A stretch of DNA of 64,000 bases from Bacteroidota bacterium (lineage in GTDB: Bacteria; Bacteroidota; Bacteroidia; Bacteroidales; WCHB1-69): assembly GCA_029570835.1 (NCBI GenBank), contig JAKPTX010000255.1, forward strand, positions 36,949 to 100,948, read 5' to 3'. Both the position numbers and the translations under genes were made by a program. Below are positions 50,244-59,448 of the stretch, piece by piece; within the stretch, counting starts at the first letter, position 1, and each line of letters starts with the position of its first letter. The notes under the pieces are model-generated. The model ran no database searches. It was not told the DNA's origin and saw only the letters and a program-made list of their open reading frames with translations.

Positions 50244-51437
50244 TCAACGGGTTGCGTAGCGATTAAATATCGCAAAGCTGAGTACACCCGCGAAGCAGAT
50301 GAGGGGTATGATAAAGCCGATTGCCATCACATTTGCGCCAATGAGCGCCATGATGGGAGGAACTACAGCACCGCCAACGATGGTCATCACCATGAGGGAA
50401 GAGCCTTTTTCTGTTTGATTGCCTAAACCTTTGATTGAGAGAGAGAAAATGGTGGGGAACATGATGGAGAAGAAAAGGTAGAGTAGGAGTAGCGCGATTA
50501 ATGAAATAGTACCTAATGAGAGAATCACTACGTAGGTGAGTACGATGGCTACGGTTGAATTGATAATCAACAGGCGATCGGGTGCGATCCAACGCATGAT
50601 CCAGCTGCCGAGGAAACGTCCCAGAGTGAAGAGGGTCATTCCCCCTATGGAAAGTAAGAGCGCTGCATCACGGGGAGTTAGGCTGGACTTGAGTTCCAAA
50701 ACATAGTTGATAAAAAAGCTATTGATTCCGGTTTGGGCTCCAACATATAAAAATTGTGCCACCATCCCAAAAATAAAAAGCGGTTGTTTCCATAGTGGAG
50801 CTGTGTGTTTCGCCTGATATGCCGGCTGATGGGTGTCGGTTTCTGCGACTTTCGGGAATGAGATTTTGCTGAATATAAATGCGGTGATAAACACGACAAT
50901 TCCTAAAGAAAGGTAGGGGAGACTAACGGAACGCAAAGAGCCGTCGGAGGCGAAAAGGAGTATTCCTCCAATCATCGGACCTAAAATCCAGCCTAATCCG
51001 TTAAATGATTGTGCAAAATTCAACCTTCGGGAAGCACCTTCCGGATCTCCCAGGAGTGTTACATAGGGATTGGCAGCAGTTTCTAAAAAGGTTAATCCGG
51101 AGCCAATGATAAAAAGCGATATCAGAAAGAGAGGAAAAGAACTCAATTGGTCGGCAGGAACGAAAAAGATGGCACCCGCTCCAAAAAGGAGTAATCCCAG
51201 TATGATACTCTTTTTAAAGGAGTATTTTTTTAAGAAATATCCGGCAGGGAGTGAGATGAGAAAGTAACCACCGTAAAGGGCAACCTGAATCCAGGAGGAT
51301 CGAAATTTTGAAATTTCAAAGCTGTCCTGAAAATGTTTGTTCAGCACATCTAGTAAACTATGTGCAAATCCCCATAAAAAGAAGAGAAAAATAATCGGTG
51401 CAATAATAAACAGGTAGGATTTGCGTTTCGAGGTCAT
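50244..51437 (-). CDS. MFS transporter of the FucP (L-fucose:H+ symporter) family
   Basis: 397 residues from ATG 51435-51437 (MTSKRKSYLFIIAPIIFLFF); the frame is open 27 bp further up but this start fits the family. Twelve predicted helices. Family marks: FFLWGFAHSLLDVLNKHFQ, LVALYGGYFLISLPAGYF-type segments in helix 2, and LTFLETAANPYVTLLGDPEG with the conserved ETAANPY motif. Members carry L-fucose, glucose, galactose or other sugars with protons. The nearby mutarotase and kinase fusion make a deoxy- or related sugar plausible, but these genes are 1.7 kb away and separated by two others on the other strand. Confidence 0.9.
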   Translation of the reverse strand: MTSKRKSYLFIIAPIIFLFFLWGFAHSLLDVLNKHFQDSFEISKFRSSWIQVALYGGYFLISLPAGYFLKKYSFKKSIILGLLLFGAGAIFFVPADQLSSFPLFLISLFIIGSGLTFLETAANPYVTLLGDPEGASRRLNFAQSFNGLGWILGPMIGGILLFASDGSLRSVSLPYLSLGIVVFITAFIFSKISFPKVAETDTHQPAYQAKHTAPLWKQPLFIFGMVAQFLYVGAQTGINSFFINYVLELKSSLTPRDAALLLSIGGMTLFTLGRFLGSWIMRWIAPDRLLIINSTVAIVLTYVVILSLGTISLIALLLLYLFFSIMFPTIFSLSIKGLGNQTEKGSSLMVMTIVGGAVVPPIMALIGANVMAIGFIIPLICFAGVLSFAIFNRYATR

Positions 51438-51538
51438 AAAAAAGGTATAAATTTTAAAAATCAACTATATTATATTGGAAAAAAGTGTAACGTTTTATAG
51501 TTTATTGTACTAATTTGTATGGTTGAAAATATAGAGTT

Positions 51539-52879
51539 ATGAATAAAAATTTATCTAAACTAACGATTATAATAGTTCTATTATTGTTATCTTTTCAATT
51601 TAAAGGGGTAGCACAAACGGAAAAAGAGCCTTATCACTTGAATTTGGCTCAGGTTTTGGAGATTGCCATGAGTGAAAGTCCTACTGTTAAGATTGCAGAA
51701 CGAGGCGTTTTGATGAAGCAATATTACAAGAAAGAGCAGATTGTAGGATTATTTCCCAATATTTCGTTTGCAGCAGGGTATAATCGGACGCTGAAAAAAC
51801 AAAAAATGGTGATGGATTTTAATGGTATGTCCATGGAGATTGAAGTGGGTTCATCCAATTCATACAACGCCGGACTCAATATGCAACTTCCCTTGGTGAT
51901 GCCGGCTTTGTGGGAAAATCTGAAGTTGACCCAATTGGATGTGGAGTTGAGTTTGGAAAAAGCGAGAGCGTCCAAATTAGATCTGAAGAATCAGATTGAA
52001 AAAACGTTTTACACCTATTTGATGTTGAAAGAGAGCTATGATTTTCTACAGAAAAACTATCAAAACAGTGAAAAAAATAATAAGTTGATTAATGATAAGT
52101 TTGATCAGGGGTTGGTTTCCGAGTTTGAGAAAATGCGTTCTGATGTGCAGTTGGCTAACCAAAAGCCCAATTTACTATCAACAAAAAATGGGTTGGAATT
52201 AACAGAAAAGCTATTGAAAGTGTTAATGGGTGTTGATGTCAATGAACCGATTATTTTTGATGGAGAGTTAGGGGCTTACGAAGAAGCGATGCTTTCTAAA
52301 AACAGTCCTGCTATAGCAGATCTTTCATTGAATAACAATAGTGATTTGAAGCAGTTAGAGTTAGGAATGGATCAATTGAAGCAAGCTAAATCTTTGATTG
52401 TGGCTTCAACTTTGCCATCTTTAGCCATGACAGGTTTATATCAGTATGCTTCTTTATCGAATGATTTCAACTTTGCCGAATATAACTGGTTCCCTTACTC
52501 TATGATTGGTTTTTCATTACAAATCCCGATTGTTTCCTGGGCATCTACAGGTTATAAGTTGAAACAGAATAATTTGAGTCAGCAAAATTTGCAAGATTCA
52601 CGCCAAACTTTGGAGTATTCGCTTTGGGTGAGTATTTATCAGGCGATAGATAAGATGGATTTGGCAAGGGAAAACTATATTTCTACCAGTGAAACTTTAA
52701 AAATTGCACAGAAAGCTTACGAGATTGCGCAAAAGCAATATGATGTAGGTTTGGCTACATGGCTCGATTTAACCAATGCCGAGTTTGCACTGACTTCAAC
52801 GCAATTGCAATATTTGCAATCGATTCACGACTATTTGTCGGCACAATCAGATTTAAACAAAATAATTGGAATTAATTAA
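51539..52879 (+). CDS. TolC-family outer-membrane efflux protein
   Basis: 446 residues with signal peptide (to VAQ, about residue 26). Two OEP repeats of coiled helices: LAQVLEIAMSESPTVKIAER, then NQIEKTFYTYLMLKESYDFL, and the second DLKQLELGMDQLKQAKSLIV, AQKQYDVGLATWLDLTNAEF, SAQSDLNKIIG. It forms the outer-membrane channel of an RND pump. First gene of a four-gene operon with adaptor, permease and PG0541-like protein, spaced 26, 35 and 38 bp. Confidence 0.94.
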   Translation: MNKNLSKLTIIIVLLLLSFQFKGVAQTEKEPYHLNLAQVLEIAMSESPTVKIAERGVLMKQYYKKEQIVGLFPNISFAAGYNRTLKKQKMVMDFNGMSMEIEVGSSNSYNAGLNMQLPLVMPALWENLKLTQLDVELSLEKARASKLDLKNQIEKTFYTYLMLKESYDFLQKNYQNSEKNNKLINDKFDQGLVSEFEKMRSDVQLANQKPNLLSTKNGLELTEKLLKVLMGVDVNEPIIFDGELGAYEEAMLSKNSPAIADLSLNNNSDLKQLELGMDQLKQAKSLIVASTLPSLAMTGLYQYASLSNDFNFAEYNWFPYSMIGFSLQIPIVSWASTGYKLKQNNLSQQNLQDSRQTLEYSLWVSIYQAIDKMDLARENYISTSETLKIAQKAYEIAQKQYDVGLATWLDLTNAEFALTSTQLQYLQSIHDYLSAQSDLNKIIGIN

Positions 52880-52905
52880 TAAAAAATTATATAAAAAATA
52901 TTACA

Positions 52906-53922
52906 ATGAAAAAGAGTCTATTTTTCACCACTTTAACTTTGGTTTCACTATTGGTTTTTACCGCTTGTTCTAAAAAGAAAACAGAAACCGTAGTGGAAGA
53001 AACAGAGTTGACTATCAAAACAGCGCGTGTTGAGTTGCAGGAGGTACAGCAGGAGTTTGATTATTCGGCAGTAGTTCGTGCTGAGGTATTGAACCATATT
53101 GCTCCCACCACTCCGGGTAGAATTGAAAAGATTTTTGTTGAGGTTGGGGATGCTGTTGTTAAAGGACAAAAACTGATCCAGATGGATGCTACCATGTTGC
53201 GTCAGGCACGCACACAGCTGCAAAATCTGGAAGCCAACTTTGGACGTTTTGAAGAGATGTATAAAATCGGGGGCATATCTCAGGCAGAGTATGATGCTCA
53301 AAAAGCTCAACTGGATATTGCCCGCAATAATATTAAAAATCTGGAAGAGAATACACAGTTGCTGAGTCCTATCAACGGTATTGTAACGATGAGAAATTAT
53401 GATTCCGGGGATATCTTTGCCGGAAATCCTATTTTACAGGTACAACAAATCAATCCGGTGAAACTGTTGGTCAACGTTTCCGAAAGTCAATATAAGTTTG
53501 TAAAACTGGGAATGAGTGCAAAAATTAAGATTGATATCTTTGAGGATGAGGAGTTTACAGGAAAGGTAACCTTAATTCATCCTACCTTGGATCCCAGATC
53601 CCATACATTTACTGTGGAAGTTTCATTGCCTAACAATAACAGGAAAGTGAGACCCGGCATGTATGGTAAAGTGTTCTTCAACTTTGGAGCGGTTCAAAAT
53701 GTGGTTGTTCCTGATGAGGCTGTGATTAAATTAACCGGATCTTCAGATCGCTTTGTTTATAGGGTTCAGGAAGATAATACGGTAGAGTATGTTAAAATTG
53801 TTACCGGTAGAAGGTTGGATCAAGGTTATGAGGTGCTCTCAGGATTGAATGATGGGGATGTGGTTGCTACAACCTCATTAACTAAGTTGAAAAGAGGAAT
53901 GAAGGTAAAAATTGCCGAATAA
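52906..53922 (+). CDS. RND efflux periplasmic adaptor (membrane fusion protein), lipoprotein
   Basis: 338 residues. Lipoprotein leader with lipobox VFTAC at Cys21. Biotinyl-lipoyl-like halves surround a short hairpin: APTTPGRIEKIFVEVGDAVV, KGQKLIQMDATMLRQARTQL (coiled coil), GGISQAEYDAQKAQLDIARN and NTQLLSPINGIVTMRNYDSG; then a beta-barrel and a membrane-proximal domain (RKVRPGMYGKVFF, GRRLDQGYEVLSGLNDGDVV). It links the inner-membrane pump to the TolC-like channel. Middle gene of the efflux operon. Confidence 0.95.
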   Translation: MKKSLFFTTLTLVSLLVFTACSKKKTETVVEETELTIKTARVELQEVQQEFDYSAVVRAEVLNHIAPTTPGRIEKIFVEVGDAVVKGQKLIQMDATMLRQARTQLQNLEANFGRFEEMYKIGGISQAEYDAQKAQLDIARNNIKNLEENTQLLSPINGIVTMRNYDSGDIFAGNPILQVQQINPVKLLVNVSESQYKFVKLGMSAKIKIDIFEDEEFTGKVTLIHPTLDPRSHTFTVEVSLPNNNRKVRPGMYGKVFFNFGAVQNVVVPDEAVIKLTGSSDRFVYRVQEDNTVEYVKIVTGRRLDQGYEVLSGLNDGDVVATTSLTKLKRGMKVKIAE

Positions 53923-53957
53923 TAGCTCTATCACTAATAATCTAGAAAGTTTGAATT

Positions 53958-56900
53958 ATGAGTATATTTCAAAAATCAGTTAAAAATCCAATTACAACAG
54001 CATTAATCTATGTAGCTATTGTTATCATTGGAGTCTATTCCTATTCCAAGTTGGCTGTGGATTTACTTCCCGATTTGGGGACCAACAATATTTTGGTGTT
54101 AACCAGTTATGAAGGGGCGAGTGCTTCCGATATTGAAACCAATGTTACCAAGCCGTTGGAGAATGTTTTGAACGGAGTGAGCAACTTAAAACATATCAAC
54201 GCCAATTCAAAGGAGAATGTATCTGTTATTGCGTTGGAGTTTGAGTATGGGATTGATGTCGAAGAAGCGACCAATGATATTCGGGATAAACTGGATCTGG
54301 TTAGTTCCATGCTTCCGGATGGTGTTTCCAAACCGATTATTTTTAAGTTTAGTACTGAGGCTATTCCTATCTTAATGCTTTCAGTTCAGAGTGAAGAGAG
54401 TACCAATGCACTCTATAAGATTTTGGATGAACGGATTGTTTCCCCATTGAGTAGGGTTGAAGGCGTGGGTGCGGTTTCAATCCAGGGTGCTCCACAACGT
54501 GAGATTAATATCTACTGTGATCCTTATAAGCTTGATTCTTACGGACTTACTGTAGAGGGAATTACCAATGTGATCAGAGCGGAGAATCTGAATCTTCCAT
54601 TGGGCAATATGGATATGGGTAGTTCAACCTTTTCTATTAGAACAATTGGAGAGTTTGATGACTATGCTGCAATGAATGATATTGTTGTCGGTAGTTTTAA
54701 TAATCGCAATGTTTATCTAAAAGATGTTGCGGTTGTAAAAGATACAGTACAGGAGCGTGTTCAGGAGGTGTATAACAATGGTGTACGAGGTGCTTCCATT
54801 ATCATACAAAAGCAGACTGGAGGGAATACGGTTAATACTGCTAAGGAGATTAAGAAAAGATTGCCGGAATTGATGGAAACTCTTCCTGAGGATATCAAGA
54901 TTGGTGTAATCTATGACACCTCTGATGATATTCTGAACACTATCGGGAGTTTGCGTGAAGCGATCATTACTATTTTGATATTGGTGGTAGTTGTGGTGAT
55001 GATGTTCTTAGGTAGATGGAGGGCGACTTTTATTATTGCTATTGTGATACCTGTTTCGCTGGTGGCCTCTTTTATCTATCTGGCTATTACAGGTAATTCA
55101 CTGAATGTAATCTCTTTATCATCACTGAGTATTGCTATTGGAATGGTGGTGGATGACGCTATTGTGGTACTGGAGAATATCAGCAAACACATATCCAGGG
55201 GTAGTAAACCTAAATCTGCGGCGGTTTACGCCACCAATGAGGTATATCTTTCCGTAGTTGCATCCACCTTGGTGTTATTGGCTGTTTTCTTACCGATGAC
55301 TACTCTTAGCGGTTTGGCAGGTGTGCTTTTCAAACAAATGGGCTGGATTATGACTATCGTGATCGTAGTCTCGTTATTGGCATCCATTACATTGACACCG
55401 ATGATGTCTTCTGTGATGTTAAAAGCACAACATAGAAGTAATAGTTGGTTTGATCGATTCCAGGGTAAATTTGAAAGACAACTGGATAAACTAGATTTAT
55501 GGTATTCCAAAGTATTGGGGTTGGTTTTAAAATGGAGAGTATGGGTGATTGTCGGAGCCCTCGTAATTTTTATTGCTAGTTTGTTTCTTGCTAAAGTGAT
55601 TCCAACTGAGTTTTTCTCTCATGAAGATAATGGGCGACTCACAGTTACGGTGAAGCTACCTATGGGAACACGGTTAGAGGAGAGTCGTGCCTTAGGATTG
55701 GAGTTAACCCAGAGATTTCAGGAGAATTTTCCGGAGATGATACACTGCAACTTTAATGTAGGGCAACCATCAGATCAGAATACTTTTGGACGACTCTTTG
55801 AAAGTGGTTCTCACATGCTCTCTTTTAATATGCGTTTTACTAAAAAAACGGAAAGAGAAAGAGGTATTCAAGAGATATCAGACATAACCAATACTATTTT
55901 GGGAGAATATCCTCAAATTAATACTTACTTTGTTCGATTAGGTAGAGGTGGTGGTGCCGGTGGACAAAGTACTGTTGTGGTGGAAATCTATGGAAATGAC
56001 TTTTTAGAAACAGATAAGTTCGCTGCAACGATCGCTGATAAAGTGTTACAAGATACCAGATGTGGATCAGCTAAGATCTCTCGTGAGGAGTATACCCCTG
56101 AAGTATCTATTAATTTTGATCGCAGAAAGTTAGCAGAAAAGGGTTTAAATGTAGGCACGGCAGCTACTTTAGTAAAAAATCGAATTGGGGGGGCGATTGC
56201 ATCGGTTTATAGAGAGGATGGTCACGAATATATGATTCGGGTGCGCTTAGCTCCTGAGTTTAGAGAGAATTTGAACGATATTCGGCAAATGACTCTCTTT
56301 ACCCCACAGGGTGCAGCTGTTAAAGTGGGTGAATTGGCACAAATAGATGAAGTGCTCACTCCTCCTACTATTGAAAGAAAAAACAGATCTAGAATTGTAA
56401 AAGTAGAGATGACAGCCAGTGCAGATGTACCTTTGAGTGATCTGGCTGAAATTGCAAAAGATGCATTGGATCAAACTGAATTACCTCAAGGAATTACGAC
56501 AGAGCTGGCAGGAACATACCAGGATCAGCAAGAATCATTTGCAGACCTGGCATTGTTAATGGTGTTGATTTTAATCCTGGTATTCATTGTGATGGCATCG
56601 CAGTTCGAATCGTTTGTTTACCCATTTGTGATTATTTTCTCCATTCCGTTTGCATTAACCGGTGTATTGCTGGGATTGTCGGTTACCGGCACTCCGCTGG
56701 GACTGATGGCGATGCTCGGGTTGGTGTTGTTGATCGGTATTGTGGTGAAAAATGGTATTGTTTTGATTGACTACACCATTCTGCTCAGAGAAAGAGGTCA
56801 TACCGTTGAGGAATCTGTAGTTATGGCAGGAAGATCGCGTTTGAGACCAATTTTGATGACTACCATTACCACCGTTTTGGGTATGATTCCTTTGGCAATT

Positions 56901-57095
56901 GGTAAGGGAGAGGGAGCTGAGATGTGGAATCCGCTGGGGATGACTGTAGCGTGGGGATTGACATTCTCCACCATGATCACTTTGCTCTTAATTCCGATGC
57001 TGTATGCTTCTTTTGCCCGCTACGGAGAAAAACGAAGAGCACGCAAGCAACGTAAACTTTTAGAAAAGAGTGCTGCTCAATCGGTAGTAGAGTAG
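53958..57095 (+). CDS. RND family efflux permease (AcrB/HAE1 type)
   Basis: 1045 residues, full length. Twelve-helix proton-driven pump with two large periplasmic loops. Helix 4 has the proton-relay aspartates in GMVVDDAIVVLENI (D399, D400). Other marks: LPDLGTNNILVLTSYEGASA near the start, LMVLILILVFIVMASQFESF and GLVLLIGIVVKNGIVLID in the second half, GRSRLRPILMTTITTVLGMI. Substrates are unknown. A seven-G tract (56187-56193) encodes NRIGGAIAS in the second periplasmic region; it would be a frameshift risk. ATG 53958 is 35 bp after the adaptor. Confidence 0.96.
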   Translation: MSIFQKSVKNPITTALIYVAIVIIGVYSYSKLAVDLLPDLGTNNILVLTSYEGASASDIETNVTKPLENVLNGVSNLKHINANSKENVSVIALEFEYGIDVEEATNDIRDKLDLVSSMLPDGVSKPIIFKFSTEAIPILMLSVQSEESTNALYKILDERIVSPLSRVEGVGAVSIQGAPQREINIYCDPYKLDSYGLTVEGITNVIRAENLNLPLGNMDMGSSTFSIRTIGEFDDYAAMNDIVVGSFNNRNVYLKDVAVVKDTVQERVQEVYNNGVRGASIIIQKQTGGNTVNTAKEIKKRLPELMETLPEDIKIGVIYDTSDDILNTIGSLREAIITILILVVVVVMMFLGRWRATFIIAIVIPVSLVASFIYLAITGNSLNVISLSSLSIAIGMVVDDAIVVLENISKHISRGSKPKSAAVYATNEVYLSVVASTLVLLAVFLPMTTLSGLAGVLFKQMGWIMTIVIVVSLLASITLTPMMSSVMLKAQHRSNSWFDRFQGKFERQLDKLDLWYSKVLGLVLKWRVWVIVGALVIFIASLFLAKVIPTEFFSHEDNGRLTVTVKLPMGTRLEESRALGLELTQRFQENFPEMIHCNFNVGQPSDQNTFGRLFESGSHMLSFNMRFTKKTERERGIQEISDITNTILGEYPQINTYFVRLGRGGGAGGQSTVVVEIYGNDFLETDKFAATIADKVLQDTRCGSAKISREEYTPEVSINFDRRKLAEKGLNVGTAATLVKNRIGGAIASVYREDGHEYMIRVRLAPEFRENLNDIRQMTLFTPQGAAVKVGELAQIDEVLTPPTIERKNRSRIVKVEMTASADVPLSDLAEIAKDALDQTELPQGITTELAGTYQDQQESFADLALLMVLILILVFIVMASQFESFVYPFVIIFSIPFALTGVLLGLSVTGTPLGLMAMLGLVLLIGIVVKNGIVLIDYTILLRERGHTVEESVVMAGRSRLRPILMTTITTVLGMIPLAIGKGEGAEMWNPLGMTVAWGLTFSTMITLLLIPMLYASFARYGEKRRARKQRKLLEKSAAQSVVE

Positions 57096-57133
57096 GAGAG
57101 TCTTAATAATGAATTAGAAAAATAAATTGAATA

Positions 57134-57427
57134 ATGAAAGCTGTTTTTATATCTGCATATCAAGCATTTTATCAAGATATTCTGGAGCTGTTCAATCAGC
57201 TGGAAATCCGTGGATTTACTTATTGGGATGAAGTACAAGGAAGGGGTCACTTTAACGGTGAACCCCACTATGGCTCTCATGCCTGGCCGACACTCAACTG
57301 TGCTTTTCTAACGATGATCGAAGATCATCAGGTAGAACCACTGATGCAAAAGTTGAGAGAATTGGACAAAACAGCTCCCCAACAGGGACTCAGAGCGTTT
57401 GTGCTTCCCTGTCTGGAGATGCTCTAA
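57134..57427 (+). CDS. PG0541 family transporter-associated protein
   Basis: 97 residues, cytoplasmic, PII-like in length and pattern: MKAVFISAYQAFYQDILELF, GFTYWDEVQGRGHFNGEPHY, GSHAWPTLNCAFLTMIEDHQ, FVLPCLEML. The family is named after the Porphyromonas gingivalis gene that follows an RND efflux set, and the same order is seen here. It is probably a regulatory partner of the pump; the effector is unknown. It ends at a hairpin shared with the convergent sirtuin gene. Confidence 0.88.
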   Translation: MKAVFISAYQAFYQDILELFNQLEIRGFTYWDEVQGRGHFNGEPHYGSHAWPTLNCAFLTMIEDHQVEPLMQKLRELDKTAPQQGLRAFVLPCLEML

Positions 57428-57430
57428 CAG

Positions 57431-57452
57431 TTATAGCGTGCAATCGCTATAA
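57431..57452. terminator. bidirectional hairpin between efflux operon and sirtuin gene
   Basis: Perfect 8-bp stem TTATAGCG/CGCTATAA with six-base loop. It lies 3 bp after the PG0541-like stop and overlaps the sirtuin stop codon on the other strand. T tracts are weak. Confidence 0.5.
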
Positions 57453-58124
57453 TATCTCATTGACGAAATCTGTAATGCCCTGTACCGCAGTCTTTTGAAT
57501 GTGTTTAAATCCTCTGATGTCCTGGAAATGGCTACCCGGATCTATAATATAGCGGGCTGCTTTGTTGGGTAAGTAGTGCACTAAACTGGCAGCGGGATAC
57601 ACTTGCAATCCGGTGCCAATAACAAGGAAAATATCGGCAGTCTCCACAATTTTGATCGCTTCAGTCATCATGGGAACAGCCTCTCCGAACCAAACAATAT
57701 GGGGTCTCAGCTGTGATCCTAACGGACAAAGATCTCCGGGATTGAGTTCACTGCCTTCAATATCGATGATGATACTATCGTCAACGCTACTTCTTGCCTT
57801 GCGAATCTCTCCGTGAAGGTGCAGAACGTTGGTAGAACCCGCTCTTTCGTGCAGATCATCCACATTTTGAGTGATGATTTGTACATTGAAATCCTTTTCC
57901 AGTTCCTTGAGTGTCAAATGCGCCTTGTTGGGCTCCGATTCCATCACCTCTTTCCGTCTGATGTTGTAAAACTCCAGCATGATATCCTGATTATGAATCC
58001 ATGCATCCAATGTTGCCAGCTCTTGAAAGCTAAACTTTTTCCACAAACCATCATTATCTCTAAAAGTGGGAATACCACTCTCTTTGCTAATTCCCGCACC
58101 TGATAAAACTACTAAATTCTTCAT
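57447..58124 (-). CDS. cobB: NAD-dependent protein deacylase, sirtuin family
   Basis: 225 residues. Removes acyl groups from lysines with NAD. GAGISKESGIPTFRDNDGLW (9-28), TQNVDDLHERAG, LHLHGE with the catalytic His, VWFGEAVP and VIGTGLQVYPAASLV are the NAD and catalytic motifs. Y and R of FYNIRR correspond to the Tyr-Arg pair that favours succinyl or malonyl groups in class III sirtuins. The usual four zinc cysteines are absent: between the His and FGE there is only one (GDLCPLGSQLRPH). That short non-zinc form occurs in Bacteroidales and is not by itself evidence of damage. Promoter box at 58173-58180. Confidence 0.93.
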   Translation of the reverse strand: MKNLVVLSGAGISKESGIPTFRDNDGLWKKFSFQELATLDAWIHNQDIMLEFYNIRRKEVMESEPNKAHLTLKELEKDFNVQIITQNVDDLHERAGSTNVLHLHGEIRKARSSVDDSIIIDIEGSELNPGDLCPLGSQLRPHIVWFGEAVPMMTEAIKIVETADIFLVIGTGLQVYPAASLVHYLPNKAARYIIDPGSHFQDIRGFKHIQKTAVQGITDFVNEIL

Positions 58125-58172
58125 GATTCTATTTATTTTACGTTATTTCTGATTGATTTGTCCTTTAAAAGA

Positions 58173-58180
58173 CAAATATA
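58173..58180 (-). promoter_or_regulatory. predicted promoter -7 element (TATATTTG)
   Basis: Exact TAnnTTTG on the minus strand, 48 bp before the sirtuin ATG at 58124. Confidence 0.6.
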
Positions 58181-58238
58181 ACGATTTTTTTTAATTAATC
58201 CTGATTTTTGGCAGAAATTTTTTGTTTGGATTTAATAT

Positions 58239-59054
58239 TTATTGTTTCAAGATTTTTCTATTATCAGCATCAATCAATATCTTCATTTGTTGGATAGCAA
58301 TCTGATTTAGTTTTATAAGTCGTTCTTGTTGTGGTATTTTTTCTTGAATAAATAGTGCATTAAGGTTTTCTAAATTTGCCAAACAAATCAATTGATTAAT
58401 GCTGGCATAATCCCGTATATTCCCTATTAAATCAGGATTTAGTTCTCTCCATTCCTTAGCAGTCATCCCAAATAAGGCAACATTCAGCACATCAGCTTCA
58501 TTAGCATAAATTATAGATGTTTCCAAATAAGTAATTTCCGCCGGAATTAGATGTTGTTTAATCGCATCTGTGTGAATGTGATAATTAAGTTTTGCAAATT
58601 CACGTTTGGCTGTCCAGCCCAATTGTTTTTGCTCATTTTCTTTAAGTCGTTGAAATTCATTAATTAAGTACAGTTTAAAAGGTACACTGATAGCAGAACC
58701 AAATTCAAAAGCTATATCCTTATGTGCAAAAGTTCCACCATATTTCCCTTTTTTGACAATAATTCCTATAGCATTAGTTTTTTCTATCCATTCAGAAGCA
58801 CTCAATACGAAATTAGCTAATCCTGCTTGTATCTTAAAGTGGTCGGATTCGACCACTTTAAAATTAGGATTATGAATCAGCTCCCAAACACTTAAAAATT
58901 CAATAGCATAACGTGTTCTAATCCAGTTTTTTATAACATCAGCAGCTCGACTTTTGCTTTCTTTTGCATTAGCCATGTCAGTTAGAGAGATATAATCTTT
59001 ATCTTCAACCGATATAACTGTAATTTCAGTGTCTTTTACATTAATTTTTGCCAT
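58239..59054 (-). CDS. KilA-N domain protein
   Basis: 271 residues. The KilA-N DNA-binding domain covers about residues 15-115: ISLTDMANAKESKSRAADVI, NWIRTRYAIEFLSVWELIHN, FKVVESDHFKIQAG, LSASEWIEKTNAIGIIVKKG, KYGGTFAHKDIAFEFGSAIS. The C-terminal half is helical (YLINEFQRLKENEQ and later INQLICLANLENLNAL) with no known catalytic motif. KilA-N proteins occur in phages, prophages and mobile regions; the role here is unknown. No phage genes surround it. The codons for residues 64-75 contain a perfect 12-bp inverted repeat (58834-58861), and a decayed second copy of residues 61-78 lies upstream at 59312-59365. Confidence 0.92.
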   Translation of the reverse strand: MAKINVKDTEITVISVEDKDYISLTDMANAKESKSRAADVIKNWIRTRYAIEFLSVWELIHNPNFKVVESDHFKIQAGLANFVLSASEWIEKTNAIGIIVKKGKYGGTFAHKDIAFEFGSAISVPFKLYLINEFQRLKENEQKQLGWTAKREFAKLNYHIHTDAIKQHLIPAEITYLETSIIYANEADVLNVALFGMTAKEWRELNPDLIGNIRDYASINQLICLANLENLNALFIQEKIPQQERLIKLNQIAIQQMKILIDADNRKILKQ

Positions 59055-59144
59055 TTTGATTTTGTTTTAGTTAGTTTTGTTAGTAGTTATGATAGAATAA
59101 TGAGTTTAGTTTTTCCGCTACTTTTAATGTCATCAGATTTTTTG

Positions 59145-59152
59145 CAAATTTA
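59145..59152 (-). promoter_or_regulatory. possible promoter -7 element (TAAATTTG) of the KilA-N gene
   Basis: TAnnTTTG match on the minus strand about 90 bp before ATG 59054. The A/T-rich context makes chance matches likely. Confidence 0.4.
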
Positions 59153-59311
59153 ATAAAATATTTTTAAAATTCCACCCTTAAATTTGAAGAGTTTTAAGAT
59201 AAGGTTTTTGTTCAGTTATGTTCTTCAGAATGATGCTAAATCCTTAATTTCGTAATTTGATGGTGTTTAAAGGAATAAGCTGGATTTTATGCGACTAGTT
59301 TCTGTTAGTCA

Positions 59312-59365
59312 ACCCGCTTGTATTTTAAAGTGGTCAGATTCGACCACCTTAAAATTGGGATTATG
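59312..59365 (-). pseudogene. remnant of a second KilA-N gene
   Basis: Eighteen codons (minus strand) give HNPNFKVVESDHFKIQAG, identical to residues 61-78 of the intact KilA-N protein 257 bp away. The DNA differs at six sites, each a synonymous third position, so both copies evolved as coding sequence before this one was lost. The frame stops right after (TGA) and nothing recognisable flanks it. It is the only content of note in the 509 bp between 59055 and 59563 besides a promoter box and the repeat at 59449-59520. Confidence 0.85.
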
Positions 59366-59448
59366 TTATTCAGTTGTATTCTTTAGATTTACGCAAAAAT
59401 TCCGCAATTCGTAAATGATCACTCATATTCAAAAAGGTATGATGTTGA

